Part shown: positions 23,260 through 32,275 of the stretch, piece after piece | How the letters are laid out: each line of letters opens with the position of its first letter | Position numbering within the stretch: the first letter of the stretch is position 1 | Assembly (NCBI GenBank): GCA_902780635.1 | Contig: CACZGH010000029.1 | Coordinates: forward strand, 1-64,000 | Reading direction: 5' to 3' | DNA from: an uncultured Prevotellaceae bacterium | GTDB taxonomy: Bacteria > Bacteroidota > Bacteroidia > Bacteroidales > Bacteroidaceae | DNA: 64,000 nucleotides | The notes under the pieces: generated by a model | Databases searched by the model: none | What the model was told of the DNA's origin: nothing | What the model saw: only the letters and a program-made list of their open reading frames with translations | Position numbers and translations under genes: made by a program

Positions 23260-24672
23260 TTACATTTTCTCAAAGACCTTACGGGCAATGACTGCTGCAC
23301 CCTTCTCATTAGGATGGATGCCATCGGTGAGCATCAGTTTCATGTCGTCGATGGCACTGTGCAGGTCAAGTGTCTCCACATTGTTTTTCTCAGCCAAACG
23401 GTTGATCGTGGGGATGATTTCATTGACGATGACACTGTCATTGATGGTCCAGGTGTCTTTGAAAGCTTTCAGGGGATAAGCCAGTATGATACGAGGCTGT
23501 GACGGCAGCGCCTTGAGCTGGTCAATCATCCGCTGATAGTCGGCCTCAAACTCTGCCTGATGCACCCAGTTATAGTTCTTACTGTCATTGGTGCCCAACT
23601 TCAGCACCACAACCTGAGGATTGAAGGCCAGGGCATCACGCCAAGCCAACTCATTGGTATAGGGGAAGTCGCTCTTCTGAAGCACGCAACGGGCACTCAC
23701 GCCGAAATTGCGCACCTGATAGCCATCGCCGAGCAATGACTGCAACTGAGCGGGATAGCCATGTGAGTCGCACATGTCAATACCGTGACCATCAGTGATA
23801 CTGTTGCCAATACACGCCACACGCACGGCGTCTTTACGAGGAGCCTTCAGATGGCTGAGCCAGCCATCGAGGTCGCTCAACATCTGTTCATGATAGGCAA
23901 ACTGCTCATTGTATCCGAAGCCATGACCTCCACGGGGATATACGAAAAGCGAACAGTCATTACCCTCACGGCGCATCGCCGAATAATAGGCGATGCCATT
24001 GGTAAGTGGTGGCACGCCACGGTCGTCGTTGGCCAACAGGATGACGGCCTGCGGCGTGAGATGGCGGCGCACCTGACGGTCGTTGCTAAAGAGTCGAATG
24101 GCCTGCTCATCGTCGCGCTCATTGCCCAAGAAATTTTTGCATGACCCCTCATGCTGACCATTCTTGCCCATCGTGATGACAGGATAGAAGAGAATGCTGA
24201 AATTGGGGCGCGTCTCAAAAGCTGCATGAGTAGAGACGGTAGAAGCAAGATGTCCTCCGGCCGAGAAGCCCATGATACCTACATCGTAGGGGTTGACATG
24301 CCACGCAGCGGCGCTGTCACGCACCAGACGGATGGCATTCTCGGCATCACTCACAGGCACCTCATGATGTCCGGCCGGCATCCGATACTGAAGCACCACG
24401 TAGGCGATGCCACGGCTGTTGAAGAATTCAGCCCAGTCGGTGCCCTCTTTCTGCATGGACAGATGGGCATATCCACCACCTGGGCATCCCACCACCGCAC
24501 GTCCAGTCGCCTTGGAGGCATCAGGCAGAAACACATGCATCACTGGCGGCTGCCCATCAGGAGCCGCTATCTGAAATTGGCGCGCAGTAGACTGTGCCAT
24601 GGCTGCCATTTGCAGCGAGACAGCCACCAAACAGCACCACATCCTCATTCTTTTGTTCATCTTATCTGTCAT
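23260..24672 (-). CDS. Secreted double esterase (alpha/beta hydrolase + SGNH)
   Basis: A 470-residue exported fusion of two carbohydrate esterase folds. A signal peptide (MWCCLVAVSLQMAAMAQS) leads to an alpha/beta hydrolase domain at about 30-275: AVVGCPGGGYAHLSMQKEG (oxyanion loop HGGG-like, here CPGGGY), nucleophile IMGFSAGGHLAST, and RGGHGFGYN for the His. An SGNH/GDSL domain at about 285-470 has VACIGNSITDGHG (block I Ser), LKLGTNDSKN (block III) and DGIHPNEKGA (block V Asp-x-x-His). Such pairs remove acetyl or feruloyl groups from plant polysaccharides. MNKRMRMW four codons later is an alternative start. A consensus promoter lies at 24692-24723. Confidence 0.85.
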   Translation of the reverse strand: MTDKMNKRMRMWCCLVAVSLQMAAMAQSTARQFQIAAPDGQPPVMHVFLPDASKATGRAVVGCPGGGYAHLSMQKEGTDWAEFFNSRGIAYVVLQYRMPAGHHEVPVSDAENAIRLVRDSAAAWHVNPYDVGIMGFSAGGHLASTVSTHAAFETRPNFSILFYPVITMGKNGQHEGSCKNFLGNERDDEQAIRLFSNDRQVRRHLTPQAVILLANDDRGVPPLTNGIAYYSAMRREGNDCSLFVYPRGGHGFGYNEQFAYHEQMLSDLDGWLSHLKAPRKDAVRVACIGNSITDGHGIDMCDSHGYPAQLQSLLGDGYQVRNFGVSARCVLQKSDFPYTNELAWRDALAFNPQVVVLKLGTNDSKNYNWVHQAEFEADYQRMIDQLKALPSQPRIILAYPLKAFKDTWTINDSVIVNEIIPTINRLAEKNNVETLDLHSAIDDMKLMLTDGIHPNEKGAAVIARKVFEKM

Positions 24673-24691
24673 ATTGGTTGATTAATGGGGA

Positions 24692-24723
24692 CAAAGTTAC
24701 GAAAAAACGAGAGAAGAGCCAAA
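24692..24723 (-). promoter_or_regulatory. Consensus promoter of the double esterase gene
   Basis: The minus strand has TTTG (24720-24723), 20 bases, then TAACTTTG (24692-24699). A similar 'CAAAGTTAC' stretch recurs at 24763-24772 as one arm of a small inverted repeat (GTAACTT at 24748-24754). Confidence 0.7.
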
Positions 24724-24806
24724 CTTGTTTGAGCTTTTCCGAGCATAGTAACTTCGGCGGAGCCAAAGTTACGAGAATTCGAGCGCAGCGAATGAGAGTT
24801 CCCACA

Positions 24807-26966
24807 TCAAGGGCAATCCTTAGGCTGTGTCGCCCAATTGGAGGGAGTGGGACCCATTTCGAGTTCAAGTGTACCCCCACGCATGATATCATCATACATG
24901 ATATAGGAGCGGCGCAAAGGTTTTCCATTGAGCCAAGCACGCTGCACATAGATGTTCTCCTTGCCGGGATGGGTGACGCGGATAGAGAAAAAGAGTTGGT
25001 CTCCCACCTGGATAGAGCCTGAGCAGAGCGGACTTCCGATGACATACTTACCGCCAGCAGGTTCCACCTGATACAGTCCAAGAGCCGAGAGCACATACCA
25101 AGCCGACATCTGCCCCACATCCTCATTGCCGCTCAAACCATCATAGTCATTACGATACATCTCGCGCATGGTCTGACGAAGCAGTTGTGCAGCCTTATAG
25201 GGCTGACCGGCATAATTGTACATATAGATGACGTGATGGCTGGGCTCATTACCGTGCGCATATTGTCCTATCAAACCAGAAATGTCGGGCGAGGCATTCT
25301 CGCCCATATCACCACTGACCACAAACAGCGAGTCGAGTTTCTCGACAAAAGGCCGCTCGCCACCGAAAAGCCGTATCAGTCCCGGAACATCGTGTGGCAC
25401 CAGCCAGGTGTACTGCCACGCATTGCCCTCTGTATAGTCATCATGCTGGTGGCTGGCGCCAAAAGGATTGAACGGTTGATGAAACGCGCCGTCGGCCGCT
25501 CTTCCACGCATGAATTTCGTCTGCACATCAAAATATTTCTGATACGACTTGCTGCGGTCAAGGAAATAGCGGTAGTCGGATTTCTTTCCCATCATCTTAG
25601 CCACTGCGGCGATGGCACCATCGGCCAGGGCATACTCCAGTCCCTTCGACACCGTCTCATAAGTCGGGTCTTTGTCATAGGGCAGATAGCCATACTCTTT
25701 CAGCAAGTTCATTCCACGCTCGTCGAGCATGGCCGATGTTTTCATGGCATGAAAGGCCGCCTCACGGTCTTTCACAAATCCTTTCAACGTGAGGTCTGCC
25801 AGCACCGGCACCCCAGGATTACCCACCATACAGTCAGTCTCATTGCCCATCAAATGCCACACAGGCAACTTGCCCTGCTGCTCGAAGATATGCAGGAGTG
25901 TGGCGGCCATGTCGGCCTGTTTCTCTGGGTGTATCAGCGTCATAAGTGGATGGGCGGCACGGTAGGTGTCCCATAGCGAGAAGGTGGTATAATTGACAAA
26001 GTCGCCATGATGCACCTTTCCATCTGCGCCGCGGTAGTCGCCATTAACATCACAAAACACCGAGGGTGCTGTCATCGTGTGATAGAGAGCGGTGTAGAAG
26101 ATGGCTCGCAAATCGGGGTCTTCCTCCTCTATCTGTATCTTCGACAGTTCCTCATTCCACGCAGCGTCAGCATCAGCGACCGTCTTGCGGAAGTTCCACC
26201 CCGGAAGTTCGGCCCTCATATTCTCGCGGGCGTTGTCCACACTCACCGCCGAGAGCGCACATTTCACCATCAGCGGCTTCGAGAGGTCGGAGACGGAGAA
26301 GATGGCCAACGTGTCACCATCCTGTGTCTGAACATGAACCGGCTGTGAAAAATGAGCCACAAAATAGACCCACTGATCTTTTGCCCAGCCCGACGAACGT
26401 CGATAGCCACTCACTGTGGTGTCGTTTTCCTGCGTGAGGTGGCAGTCGGTCATGCTGTCCCATCCGATACCCTGTTTCAAGTTGACCGCCAACAGTCCTG
26501 ACTGGCAGTCTGCACCAAAGGTATAACGATGGAAGCCAACTCGCTGTGTGGCTGTCAGTTCGACGAGCACATGAGGCTGACTCATCTGTATGGCATAATA
26601 GCCAGGCCGCACCGTCTCATTGGCATGGGAGAAAAGGGCATCGCGCTGACCCGTGTGGCTGACGGGTAGGAAAGTGACATCACCCAGGTCGCCAATGCCC
26701 GTTCCACTCAGATGGGTATGACTGAAGCCCACCAGGATGGAGTCACTCACATGATAACCTGAGCACCAGTCCCACCCGCGGGTGTGCTCGGTGGGACCGA
26801 GCTGCACGAAACCAAAGGGCACATTGGCCCCTAAGAACACATGTCCATGTCCGCCGGTGCCTATCCAGGGATTCACATACTGCGTATAGGGCGTGGTGCC
26901 AGCCCTCATGATGTGTCCGCCCCATACGAAGAGGAGGCATAAGAGTAGAAGAGGTGTTTTTTTCAT
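24807..26966 (-). CDS. GH92 alpha-mannosidase
   Basis: A 719-residue secreted enzyme of glycoside hydrolase family 92, exo-acting calcium-dependent alpha-mannosidases that trim N-glycans or yeast mannan. A signal peptide (LLLLCLLFVWGGHIMRA) precedes YVNPWIGTGGHGHVFLGANV and PFGFVQLGPTEHTRGWDW, the N-terminal beta-sandwich hallmark. The (alpha/alpha)6 domain includes FCDVNGDYRGADG, FSLWDTYRAAHPL and GNEDVGQMSAWYVLSALGLY, with the catalytic acid in the GNED segment. The length matches the family. It is an isolated gene, divergent from the histidine kinase. A -7-like TAATTTTA lies just upstream, without a clear -33. Confidence 0.92.
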   Translation of the reverse strand: MKKTPLLLLCLLFVWGGHIMRAGTTPYTQYVNPWIGTGGHGHVFLGANVPFGFVQLGPTEHTRGWDWCSGYHVSDSILVGFSHTHLSGTGIGDLGDVTFLPVSHTGQRDALFSHANETVRPGYYAIQMSQPHVLVELTATQRVGFHRYTFGADCQSGLLAVNLKQGIGWDSMTDCHLTQENDTTVSGYRRSSGWAKDQWVYFVAHFSQPVHVQTQDGDTLAIFSVSDLSKPLMVKCALSAVSVDNARENMRAELPGWNFRKTVADADAAWNEELSKIQIEEEDPDLRAIFYTALYHTMTAPSVFCDVNGDYRGADGKVHHGDFVNYTTFSLWDTYRAAHPLMTLIHPEKQADMAATLLHIFEQQGKLPVWHLMGNETDCMVGNPGVPVLADLTLKGFVKDREAAFHAMKTSAMLDERGMNLLKEYGYLPYDKDPTYETVSKGLEYALADGAIAAVAKMMGKKSDYRYFLDRSKSYQKYFDVQTKFMRGRAADGAFHQPFNPFGASHQHDDYTEGNAWQYTWLVPHDVPGLIRLFGGERPFVEKLDSLFVVSGDMGENASPDISGLIGQYAHGNEPSHHVIYMYNYAGQPYKAAQLLRQTMREMYRNDYDGLSGNEDVGQMSAWYVLSALGLYQVEPAGGKYVIGSPLCSGSIQVGDQLFFSIRVTHPGKENIYVQRAWLNGKPLRRSYIMYDDIMRGGTLELEMGPTPSNWATQPKDCP

Positions 26967-27099
26967 GATGTATACTTTTTTCGGCAGTAAAATTACGCTT
27001 TTTTATTGAGACTTTCCTCCTTCGAATCATTTTTTTTCTTTACTTTTGCAGTAAAAGAAACAACCTATTTGAATACATTCATTCTATCATCTACACATC

Positions 27100-28020
27100 A
27101 TGAAAAAAATGTCAGAAGGCAAGAAGATGTGGCTGAGCGTGATGGTGCTCTTTTTCTTCTATGCCGCATTCTTCATCATTTTCGATGATTTCGACCGAAG
27201 GTCGGCCGAGCCCCTCATCGAGAGCAGAGACTGGCACCTGATCCTCGGAGCCGGCATCGTCATGACATTTCTGGGTTTCATGCTCTACCGATATGCCAAA
27301 CGTATGGATGAGCGCATCAGCCGCGATCAAGCTGCCAAAGAAAACCTGATGCGCCGCGAACTGACTCAGAACATCGCCCATGAGCTGAAGACGCCTGTGG
27401 CCAGCATCCTGGGTTTCACCGACACCATCTTGGAAAATCCCGGCATCTCCATGGAAATAAGACAACAGTTTGTGGAGCGCACCAACGCCCAGGCCCGACG
27501 GCTGACGGCCCTGCTCCAAGACCTTTCCACCCTCAACAAGATGGACTACGCCCCCGACTTGCTCGTCATGGAGCGTGTAGATGTGTCAGTACTGGTGGCC
27601 GACATCATCAAAGAGATATCCATCCCCCTCGAGAAAAGACAGATGAAACTCAATAACTGTCTCCAACAAGGCATCTGGGTGACAGGCAACTGGTCGCTGC
27701 TATACAGCATCTTCCGCAATCTAATCACCAACGCCATCCTTTATGCCGGCACTGGCACCACCATTGACATCTCCGTTCAAAACCGTGAGAACGACTGGCT
27801 TTTCACCGTCAGTGACAATGGCGTGGGGGTATCTCCAGAGCACCTGCCACGACTCTTTGAGCGATTCTATCGTGTCGACAAAGGTCGCAGTCGCTCACTA
27901 GGTGGCACCGGACTGGGTCTGTCGATCGTGAAAAACGCCGTCTTGTGGCATGGTGGCACCATCTCGGTCTCCAACAACCCCGACGGTGGCCTCTGCTTTG
28001 TGTTCAATCTTCCGAAATAA
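27100..28020 (+). CDS. Sensor histidine kinase, PhoR-like, orphan
   Basis: A 306-residue membrane sensor kinase. Two transmembrane helices (about residues 11-28 and 49-67) enclose a very short periplasmic loop of about 20 residues, so the signal is probably sensed within the membrane or through a partner. The HisKA H-box ELTQNIAHELKTPVASILGF has its phosphoacceptor His near residue 94. The ATPase domain has N-box NLITNAILYAG, G1 VSDNGVGVSPEH, F-box LFERFYRVD and G2 GGTGLGLSIVK. No response regulator gene is adjacent on either side. TACTTTTG at 27041-27048 is a good -7 element. The strong hairpin at 28066-28111 ends the transcript. Confidence 0.9.
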   Translation: MKKMSEGKKMWLSVMVLFFFYAAFFIIFDDFDRRSAEPLIESRDWHLILGAGIVMTFLGFMLYRYAKRMDERISRDQAAKENLMRRELTQNIAHELKTPVASILGFTDTILENPGISMEIRQQFVERTNAQARRLTALLQDLSTLNKMDYAPDLLVMERVDVSVLVADIIKEISIPLEKRQMKLNNCLQQGIWVTGNWSLLYSIFRNLITNAILYAGTGTTIDISVQNRENDWLFTVSDNGVGVSPEHLPRLFERFYRVDKGRSRSLGGTGLGLSIVKNAVLWHGGTISVSNNPDGGLCFVFNLPK

Positions 28021-28065
28021 GATGGTTTTTTTTGCGAACCCATCAGCATACAGAGTTTTCATTCA

Positions 28066-28111
28066 CACGAAAGCGGCTCCCTGCTTGATCTGCAAGGGAG
28101 CCGCTTTCGTG
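28066..28111. terminator. Strong hairpin between convergent genes
   Basis: A perfect 17-base stem (28066-28082 with 28095-28111, core AAAGCGGCTCCCT) has a 12-base loop. It lies 46 bases after the kinase stop and 15 bases before the stop of the convergent small gene, so it may serve both. No long T-run follows. Confidence 0.65.
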
Positions 28112-28125
28112 CCTTATCTATGTCA

Positions 28126-28395
28126 TTATCCCACTTGATAATAACGGCATGCGATTTGATGGATGGCAGCATGATTAGGCATCGGCTGACCTGAACTGTC
28201 ACATGATATCAATTTGTTGAGGTCATAAAAGTCGCAATGTTGACACTCTGCCGGGTCATCTATCACATTGGCCATCACTTCTGGCTGCACTGCCAGTTGC
28301 GCATTCTTTGGATAAGCATCGCGATGCTGAATAAAGTTCCATATCAGACTTGTCACATCGCCCATATACGCTTTCATATCATCAAAAATTCTCAT
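28126..28395 (-). CDS. Hypothetical protein with CxxC motif, 89 aa
   Basis: The protein opens MRIFDDMKAYMGDVTSLIWN and contains PAECQHCDFYDLNKLISCD, then a C-terminal IHQIACRYYQVG. The four cysteines, two of them as C-x-x-C, could bind zinc. There is no signal peptide or membrane helix. The ATG at 28395 is preferred to a codon two triplets upstream. The gene lies alone between the hairpin at 28066-28111 and an AT-rich gap. No family was recognised. Similar short conserved proteins occur in Bacteroidales, but I cannot name one. Confidence 0.6.
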   Translation of the reverse strand: MRIFDDMKAYMGDVTSLIWNFIQHRDAYPKNAQLAVQPEVMANVIDDPAECQHCDFYDLNKLISCDSSGQPMPNHAAIHQIACRYYQVG

Positions 28396-28613
28396 TATCA
28401 ACTTCCTCCGTATCCTGTATTTGTTGGTTGTAGTTAAACATTTGAAAGATCATTACATTGCATCCATCGTGTTAAATGGGCACTCTAAAAGAATAGACGA
28501 AAAAAAGTGGTTTTTGTTACATGAAATTTTATGATTTTCACATTATTCAACAAATAAACCACTTTTTTAGGATTTTTAGACAATTTGTGAGGTATTTTCA
28601 AGGGGAGATAGCG

Positions 28614-28661
28614 CTTTTCTCGTTTGGCACCATCGCACTTTTCTCGTTTGGCATCATCGCC
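28614..28661. repeat. Two tandem 24-bp copies
   Basis: A 24-base unit starting CTTTTCTCGTTTGGCA occurs twice head to tail, with two differences. It ends two bases before the stop codon of the AraC gene (minus strand), so it lies in the 3' untranslated part of that transcript. Confidence 0.7.
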
Positions 28662-28662
28662 C

Positions 28663-29589
28663 TCAGACGCATGGTGTGCCAGAATTTTTCTTCAACGAGG
28701 CGATATACTTCGAGGGTTGGAGGCCGGTGTGTCTTTTGAAATAACGGGTGAAGTGCTGGGGGTATTCGAAGCCGAGGGTGTCGGAGACCTGGGTGACGGT
28801 GAGACCGCTGACCAGCAGGCTCTTGGCACGGTCGATAAGAAAGCGCTGAATGACCTGCGTGGGACTCTCGCCGGAGACGCTTCGCACCACATCGCCGAAA
28901 TAGCTGGGCGAGAGGCAGAGTTCGGAGGCGCAATATTTGACGCCCGGCAAGCCGTGCCGCCACTGTAACCCTCGCTCGTAGTAGTTGGCCAGCACTTGCT
29001 GGAATCGCGATAGCAGGTCGCCCTGTTGGCGGGCGGCATCCTGAAATTGTCGGTGATAGAACAGCAGGGCGTAGTCGCACACCAGCAGGATATAGTCCTG
29101 CAGGATGCGGTCGGTCTGCGGCGACTGACCACGGTGCTGGATGAACCGCCTGATCATCCACATCAGTTGCCACATCAACTGTTTCTCGCCCTCGGTGGTG
29201 TGCAGCGCCTCGCTCACATTGTAGGAAAAGTAGTGATAGTCGTGCAGCCGCTGCTCGAATGCAGTGCCGCGCATGAACTCCGCCTCGAAGTGCAGTGTCC
29301 AGCCGTGATACACTTCGCGCGTGCCGTCGTCGGCCTTGCCGATGACCTGTCCAGGCGAGGCCGCCGTCAGCGAACCTTTCGACGTGTCGTAGCCTCCCAT
29401 TCCGTAAGTGGCGTCTGCAGGAAAATTGTCTTGCACGAAGAAGGCGTACATGTCGCCCATCTTGTTCAGCGTGTGAGCTATCGGGCCCAGTTCGTCGAAG
29501 TGGATGACACTCACCATCGGGTGAAATGTCTCGGCTCCTACACTCTGTGCGTAGTCGTTGGCGTGGTTGAGATAGAGATAATCCTTCAT
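28663..29589 (-). CDS. AraC-family transcriptional regulator
   Basis: A 308-residue regulator with an N-terminal sensing domain (about 1-180, including the hydrophobic HYFSYNVSEALHTTEGEKQL stretch) and a C-terminal AraC double helix-turn-helix (SELCLSPSYFGDVVRSVSGE; then VTQVSDTLGFEYPQHFTRYF; ending KRHTGLQPSKYIASLK). It is transcribed away from the reductase gene at 29736, with about 145 bases between them. In this family such a divergent arrangement usually means that the regulator controls the adjacent gene. The likely regulon is the reductase, hydrolase and acetyltransferase block at 29736-32275. That is inference. Confidence 0.88.
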   Translation of the reverse strand: MKDYLYLNHANDYAQSVGAETFHPMVSVIHFDELGPIAHTLNKMGDMYAFFVQDNFPADATYGMGGYDTSKGSLTAASPGQVIGKADDGTREVYHGWTLHFEAEFMRGTAFEQRLHDYHYFSYNVSEALHTTEGEKQLMWQLMWMIRRFIQHRGQSPQTDRILQDYILLVCDYALLFYHRQFQDAARQQGDLLSRFQQVLANYYERGLQWRHGLPGVKYCASELCLSPSYFGDVVRSVSGESPTQVIQRFLIDRAKSLLVSGLTVTQVSDTLGFEYPQHFTRYFKRHTGLQPSKYIASLKKNSGTPCV

Positions 29590-29701
29590 ATCGTTTGCAA
29601 AAATACGTCTTCTTATCCAAATTATCGCATCAATGATGAAAAAAGATAAAATAGGTAAGTATTCCTATAATACGGATAACCCCATGAAGCAACATTCGTT
29701 G

Positions 29702-29709
29702 TACTTTTG
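29702..29709 (+). promoter_or_regulatory. -7 element of the reductase gene
   Basis: TACTTTTG fits the Bacteroidetes -7 consensus. I see no -33 partner at the right distance, which fits a promoter needing the divergent AraC activator. It excludes a GTG start at 29709. Confidence 0.5.
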
Positions 29710-29735
29710 TGCCAGAAATCAAAATGCAAAAAAAC

Positions 29736-30407
29736 ATGAAGAGACCATACGTGATTTGCCACATGATGGCATCCATTGACGGACGTATCGACTGCGCCAT
29801 GACGGAGCAGATAGGTGGTAATGAATACTACGAGGCGTTGGAGATGCTCTGCATTGATACGACCATTGAGGGCAAGACCACAGCCATCAACCACTATGCC
29901 GAGAAGGAACTGTTTGTACCACAGGACGCAACACCCGTTGGCCGGGAGGAGTTCTACAAGAGCCATGACTCCAAGAGTTGGGAGGCGGTGGTGGACACCC
30001 ATGGCACCCTGCGCTGGTCTGAGGATGACACGCCCAACCGTATCTCAATCGTGAGCCAGCAGGCATCGCGCGAGTACCTTGACTATCTGCGCCAGCGTGG
30101 CATCTCCCACATCGCTACGGGCGAGACGGACATCGACCTGAGCCGTGCGCTCAGCATCCTGCAGTATGAGTTCGGCAGCGAGCGTGTCGGCGTGGTGGGC
30201 GGCGGACACATCAACGGCAGTTTCCTGCGCGAGGGACTGCTCGACGAGGTGAGCATGCTCTACGGTGCCGCCATTGACGGACGCGAAGGTTTCTGCGCCG
30301 CCTTCGACGGCATCGAGGCCAGTCATACCCGTCCCTACATGCTCCACTTGAAGAGTGTCCGTCAGATGGGTGACGACTCCGTTTGGATAAGATACAGCTG
30401 CCTATAG
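29736..30407 (+). CDS. RibD/dihydrofolate reductase-fold oxidoreductase
   Basis: A 223-residue cytoplasmic NADPH-dependent reductase of the RibD C-terminal/DHFR-like fold. It begins MKRPYVICHMMASIDGRIDC, the 'xxSLDGxI' strand-loop of the family, and contains YLRQRGISHIATGETDIDLS and ERVGVVGGGHINGSFLREGL, the glycine-rich cofactor loop, then DEVSMLYGAAIDG. Members act on riboflavin precursors or on diverse small substrates. Being outside a riboflavin operon, this one is of uncertain substrate. The start codon is chosen downstream of the -7 element at 29702-29709. An ATG four codons earlier (29724) is possible. It is divergent from an AraC regulator. Confidence 0.8.
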   Translation: MKRPYVICHMMASIDGRIDCAMTEQIGGNEYYEALEMLCIDTTIEGKTTAINHYAEKELFVPQDATPVGREEFYKSHDSKSWEAVVDTHGTLRWSEDDTPNRISIVSQQASREYLDYLRQRGISHIATGETDIDLSRALSILQYEFGSERVGVVGGGHINGSFLREGLLDEVSMLYGAAIDGREGFCAAFDGIEASHTRPYMLHLKSVRQMGDDSVWIRYSCL

Positions 30408-30494
30408 GATGCGGTGTCTGTACCTAAGCCAGAAGAGCCAACCCCCTTCAAAAGGAATAGATATCAGAAATGACAAAAAGTAATTTTATAAGGT

Positions 30495-31646
30495 ATGAAG
30501 AAAGTATTATTGGCAATCGTACTGATGGGCGGAATGCTCGCAGGTTGCACACAAAAGAGTAATAACAATCAAAACAATGATCATATGAATACAACATTAA
30601 ATCTGACTCAGGAGTGGGACAAGACGTTCCCTAAGAGTGACAAGGTAGATCACAAGAAGGTCACCTTTAAGAACCGTTATGGCATCGAACTTGCTGCCGA
30701 TATGTACACACCGAAGGATACGACTGGAAAGTTGGCAGCCATTGCCGTCACCGGCCCGTTCGGAGCCGTGAAGGAGCAGTCGAGCGGACTCTATGCCCAG
30801 CATATGGCTGAGCACGGATTCCTGACCATCGCCTTCGACCCCTCGTTCACTGGAGAGAGCGGTGGCGAACCGCGCCGTATGGCTTCGCCCGACATCAACA
30901 CCGAGGACTTCCTCGCTGCCGTCGACTTCCTCTCCGTTCAGGACAATGTCGATCCTGAACGCATCGGCATCATCGGCATCTGTGGCTTTGGCGGCATGGC
31001 CGTGAACGCTGCCGCCCTCGACCCACGAATCAAGGCCACTGTTGCCTCAACGATGTACGATATGACGAAGGTGAACCGCGAGGGCTACTTCCAGAGCAGC
31101 AACACCAAGGAACAGCGCATGGAGGCACGTAAGGCAATGGCCAAGCAGCGCATAGCCGACTACAAGGCCGGCACTTATCAGCGTGCCGGTGGTGTCATCG
31201 ATCCCCTGCCTGAGGATGCCCCCTGGTTCGTGAAGGACTATCACTCCTATTACAAGACGGAGCGTGGTTATCATGAGCGCTCAGGCAATTCCACCGACGG
31301 TTGGAACGTCACTGGCTGTCAGTCGTTCCTCAATCAGCCCATCCTCGACTATGCCAACGAGATTGAGGCTCCCGTACTGCTTATCCATGGCGAGAAAGCC
31401 CACTCGCGCTACTTCTCTGAGTATGCTTTCGAAAAGATGACGGGCAAGAAAGCCTTCGTCTCATCAGTTGCAGAGTGTGCCACTGCCAACGAGATTCCCA
31501 CTGGCAAATATGCTGGCAGTTACAAAGAGGGCAACAAGGAGCTGCTCATCATCCCAGGTGCCTCTCACGTTGACCTCTACGACGACGTGGCAGGCGTTGT
31601 CCCCTACGACAAGATGGAATCTTTCTTCAAGGCTGCGATGAAGTGA
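30495..31646 (+). CDS. Alpha/beta hydrolase lipoprotein
   Basis: A 383-residue exported hydrolase. The signal peptide [20 protein letters not shown] carries the lipobox LAGC, so it is probably anchored by Cys18. The alpha/beta-hydrolase core shows [38 protein letters not shown] and the nucleophile elbow [17 protein letters not shown]. The usual Ser is replaced by Cys in this elbow (G-I-C-G-F-G-G), as in dienelactone-hydrolase-like enzymes. The His is in [11 protein letters not shown]. The family relatives (YcjY-like) have unknown substrates. The gene lies between the reductase and the acetyltransferase, on the same strand, and its stop overlaps an alternative GTG start of the latter. Confidence 0.82.
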   Translation: MKKVLLAIVLMGGMLAGCTQKSNNNQNNDHMNTTLNLTQEWDKTFPKSDKVDHKKVTFKNRYGIELAADMYTPKDTTGKLAAIAVTGPFGAVKEQSSGLYAQHMAEHGFLTIAFDPSFTGESGGEPRRMASPDINTEDFLAAVDFLSVQDNVDPERIGIIGICGFGGMAVNAAALDPRIKATVASTMYDMTKVNREGYFQSSNTKEQRMEARKAMAKQRIADYKAGTYQRAGGVIDPLPEDAPWFVKDYHSYYKTERGYHERSGNSTDGWNVTGCQSFLNQPILDYANEIEAPVLLIHGEKAHSRYFSEYAFEKMTGKKAFVSSVAECATANEIPTGKYAGSYKEGNKELLIIPGASHVDLYDDVAGVVPYDKMESFFKAAMK

Positions 31647-31666
31647 AAGCAGGAAGTCACGATCAT

Positions 31667-32275
31667 ATGATGACGATACAAGAATTTAGAGACTATATGG
31701 CTTCGGGCCGACCCATTGAGGGCGGCTCGGAGCTGCATTTGATGTTTCACAAACTGTCGCAGGAAGCTCTGCAGATCACGGCAGAAATCAATGGGAAATA
31801 CCATACACCAGAGGAACTGCACGGCCTATTGGAACAATTATGGGGCCGCGATGTGCCCAAGAGTGTCGGTATGTTTCCCCCGTTCCATACCGACTGCGGC
31901 AAGAATACTGTGGTGGGCGAACGCGTATTCATCAACATGGGTTGCAAGTTCCAGGACCAGGGCGGCATCACCATCGAAGAGGGGGCGCTCATCGGCCATA
32001 ATGTGGTACTGGCAACCCTCAACCATCTGCTCGACCCCAACCGCCGTGCTGGCATGACCTACGCACCCATCCATATCGGCAAGAACGTGTGGATAGGAGC
32101 CAACGCAACGGTACTGGCCGGTGTGACCATCGGCGAAGGTGCCGTGGTGGCTGCGGGTGCAGTAGTGACGAAAGACGTGGAGCCTAACACCATCGTTGGT
32201 GGTGTGCCCGCAAAGGTGATCAAGAAGATTGACTCTCTCCCAAAATCTTTTGAATTTCCTCATCGGTCTTGGTGA
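31667..32275 (+). CDS. Sugar O-acetyltransferase, maltose/LacA type
   Basis: An acetyl-CoA-dependent hexapeptide-repeat enzyme of the maltose/galactoside acetyltransferase family. [13 protein letters not shown] begins the helical N-terminus, [20 protein letters not shown] begins the left-handed beta-helix, and [20 protein letters not shown] carries the catalytic His. [20 protein letters not shown] and [15 protein letters not shown] end the conserved core. The final residues ([14 protein letters not shown]) are not family sequence: this stretch is the antisense of the 3' end of xseB, and the two genes overlap tail to tail by 56 bases. The gene therefore seems to have lost its own stop. A GTG at 31643 overlapping the preceding stop is an alternative start. 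Confidence 0.85.
   Translation: MMTIQEFRDYMASGRPIEGGSELHLMFHKLSQEALQITAEINGKYHTPEELHGLLEQLWGRDVPKSVGMFPPFHTDCGKNTVVGERVFINMGCKFQDQGGITIEEGALIGHNVVLATLNHLLDPNRRAGMTYAPIHIGKNVWIGANATVLAGVTIGEGAVVAAGAVVTKDVEPNTIVGGVPAKVIKKIDSLPKSFEFPHRSW

Noticed and set aside
28598-29620. A 340-codon frame on the minus strand, overlapping the AraC gene
   Set aside because: The frame at 28663-29589 has the complete AraC double helix-turn-helix. The overlapping frame reads as Arg/Ala/Pro/His-rich noise.
29709-29735. A GTG start at 29709 for the reductase
   Set aside because: It is within the -7 promoter element TACTTTTG, so it could not be in the transcript.
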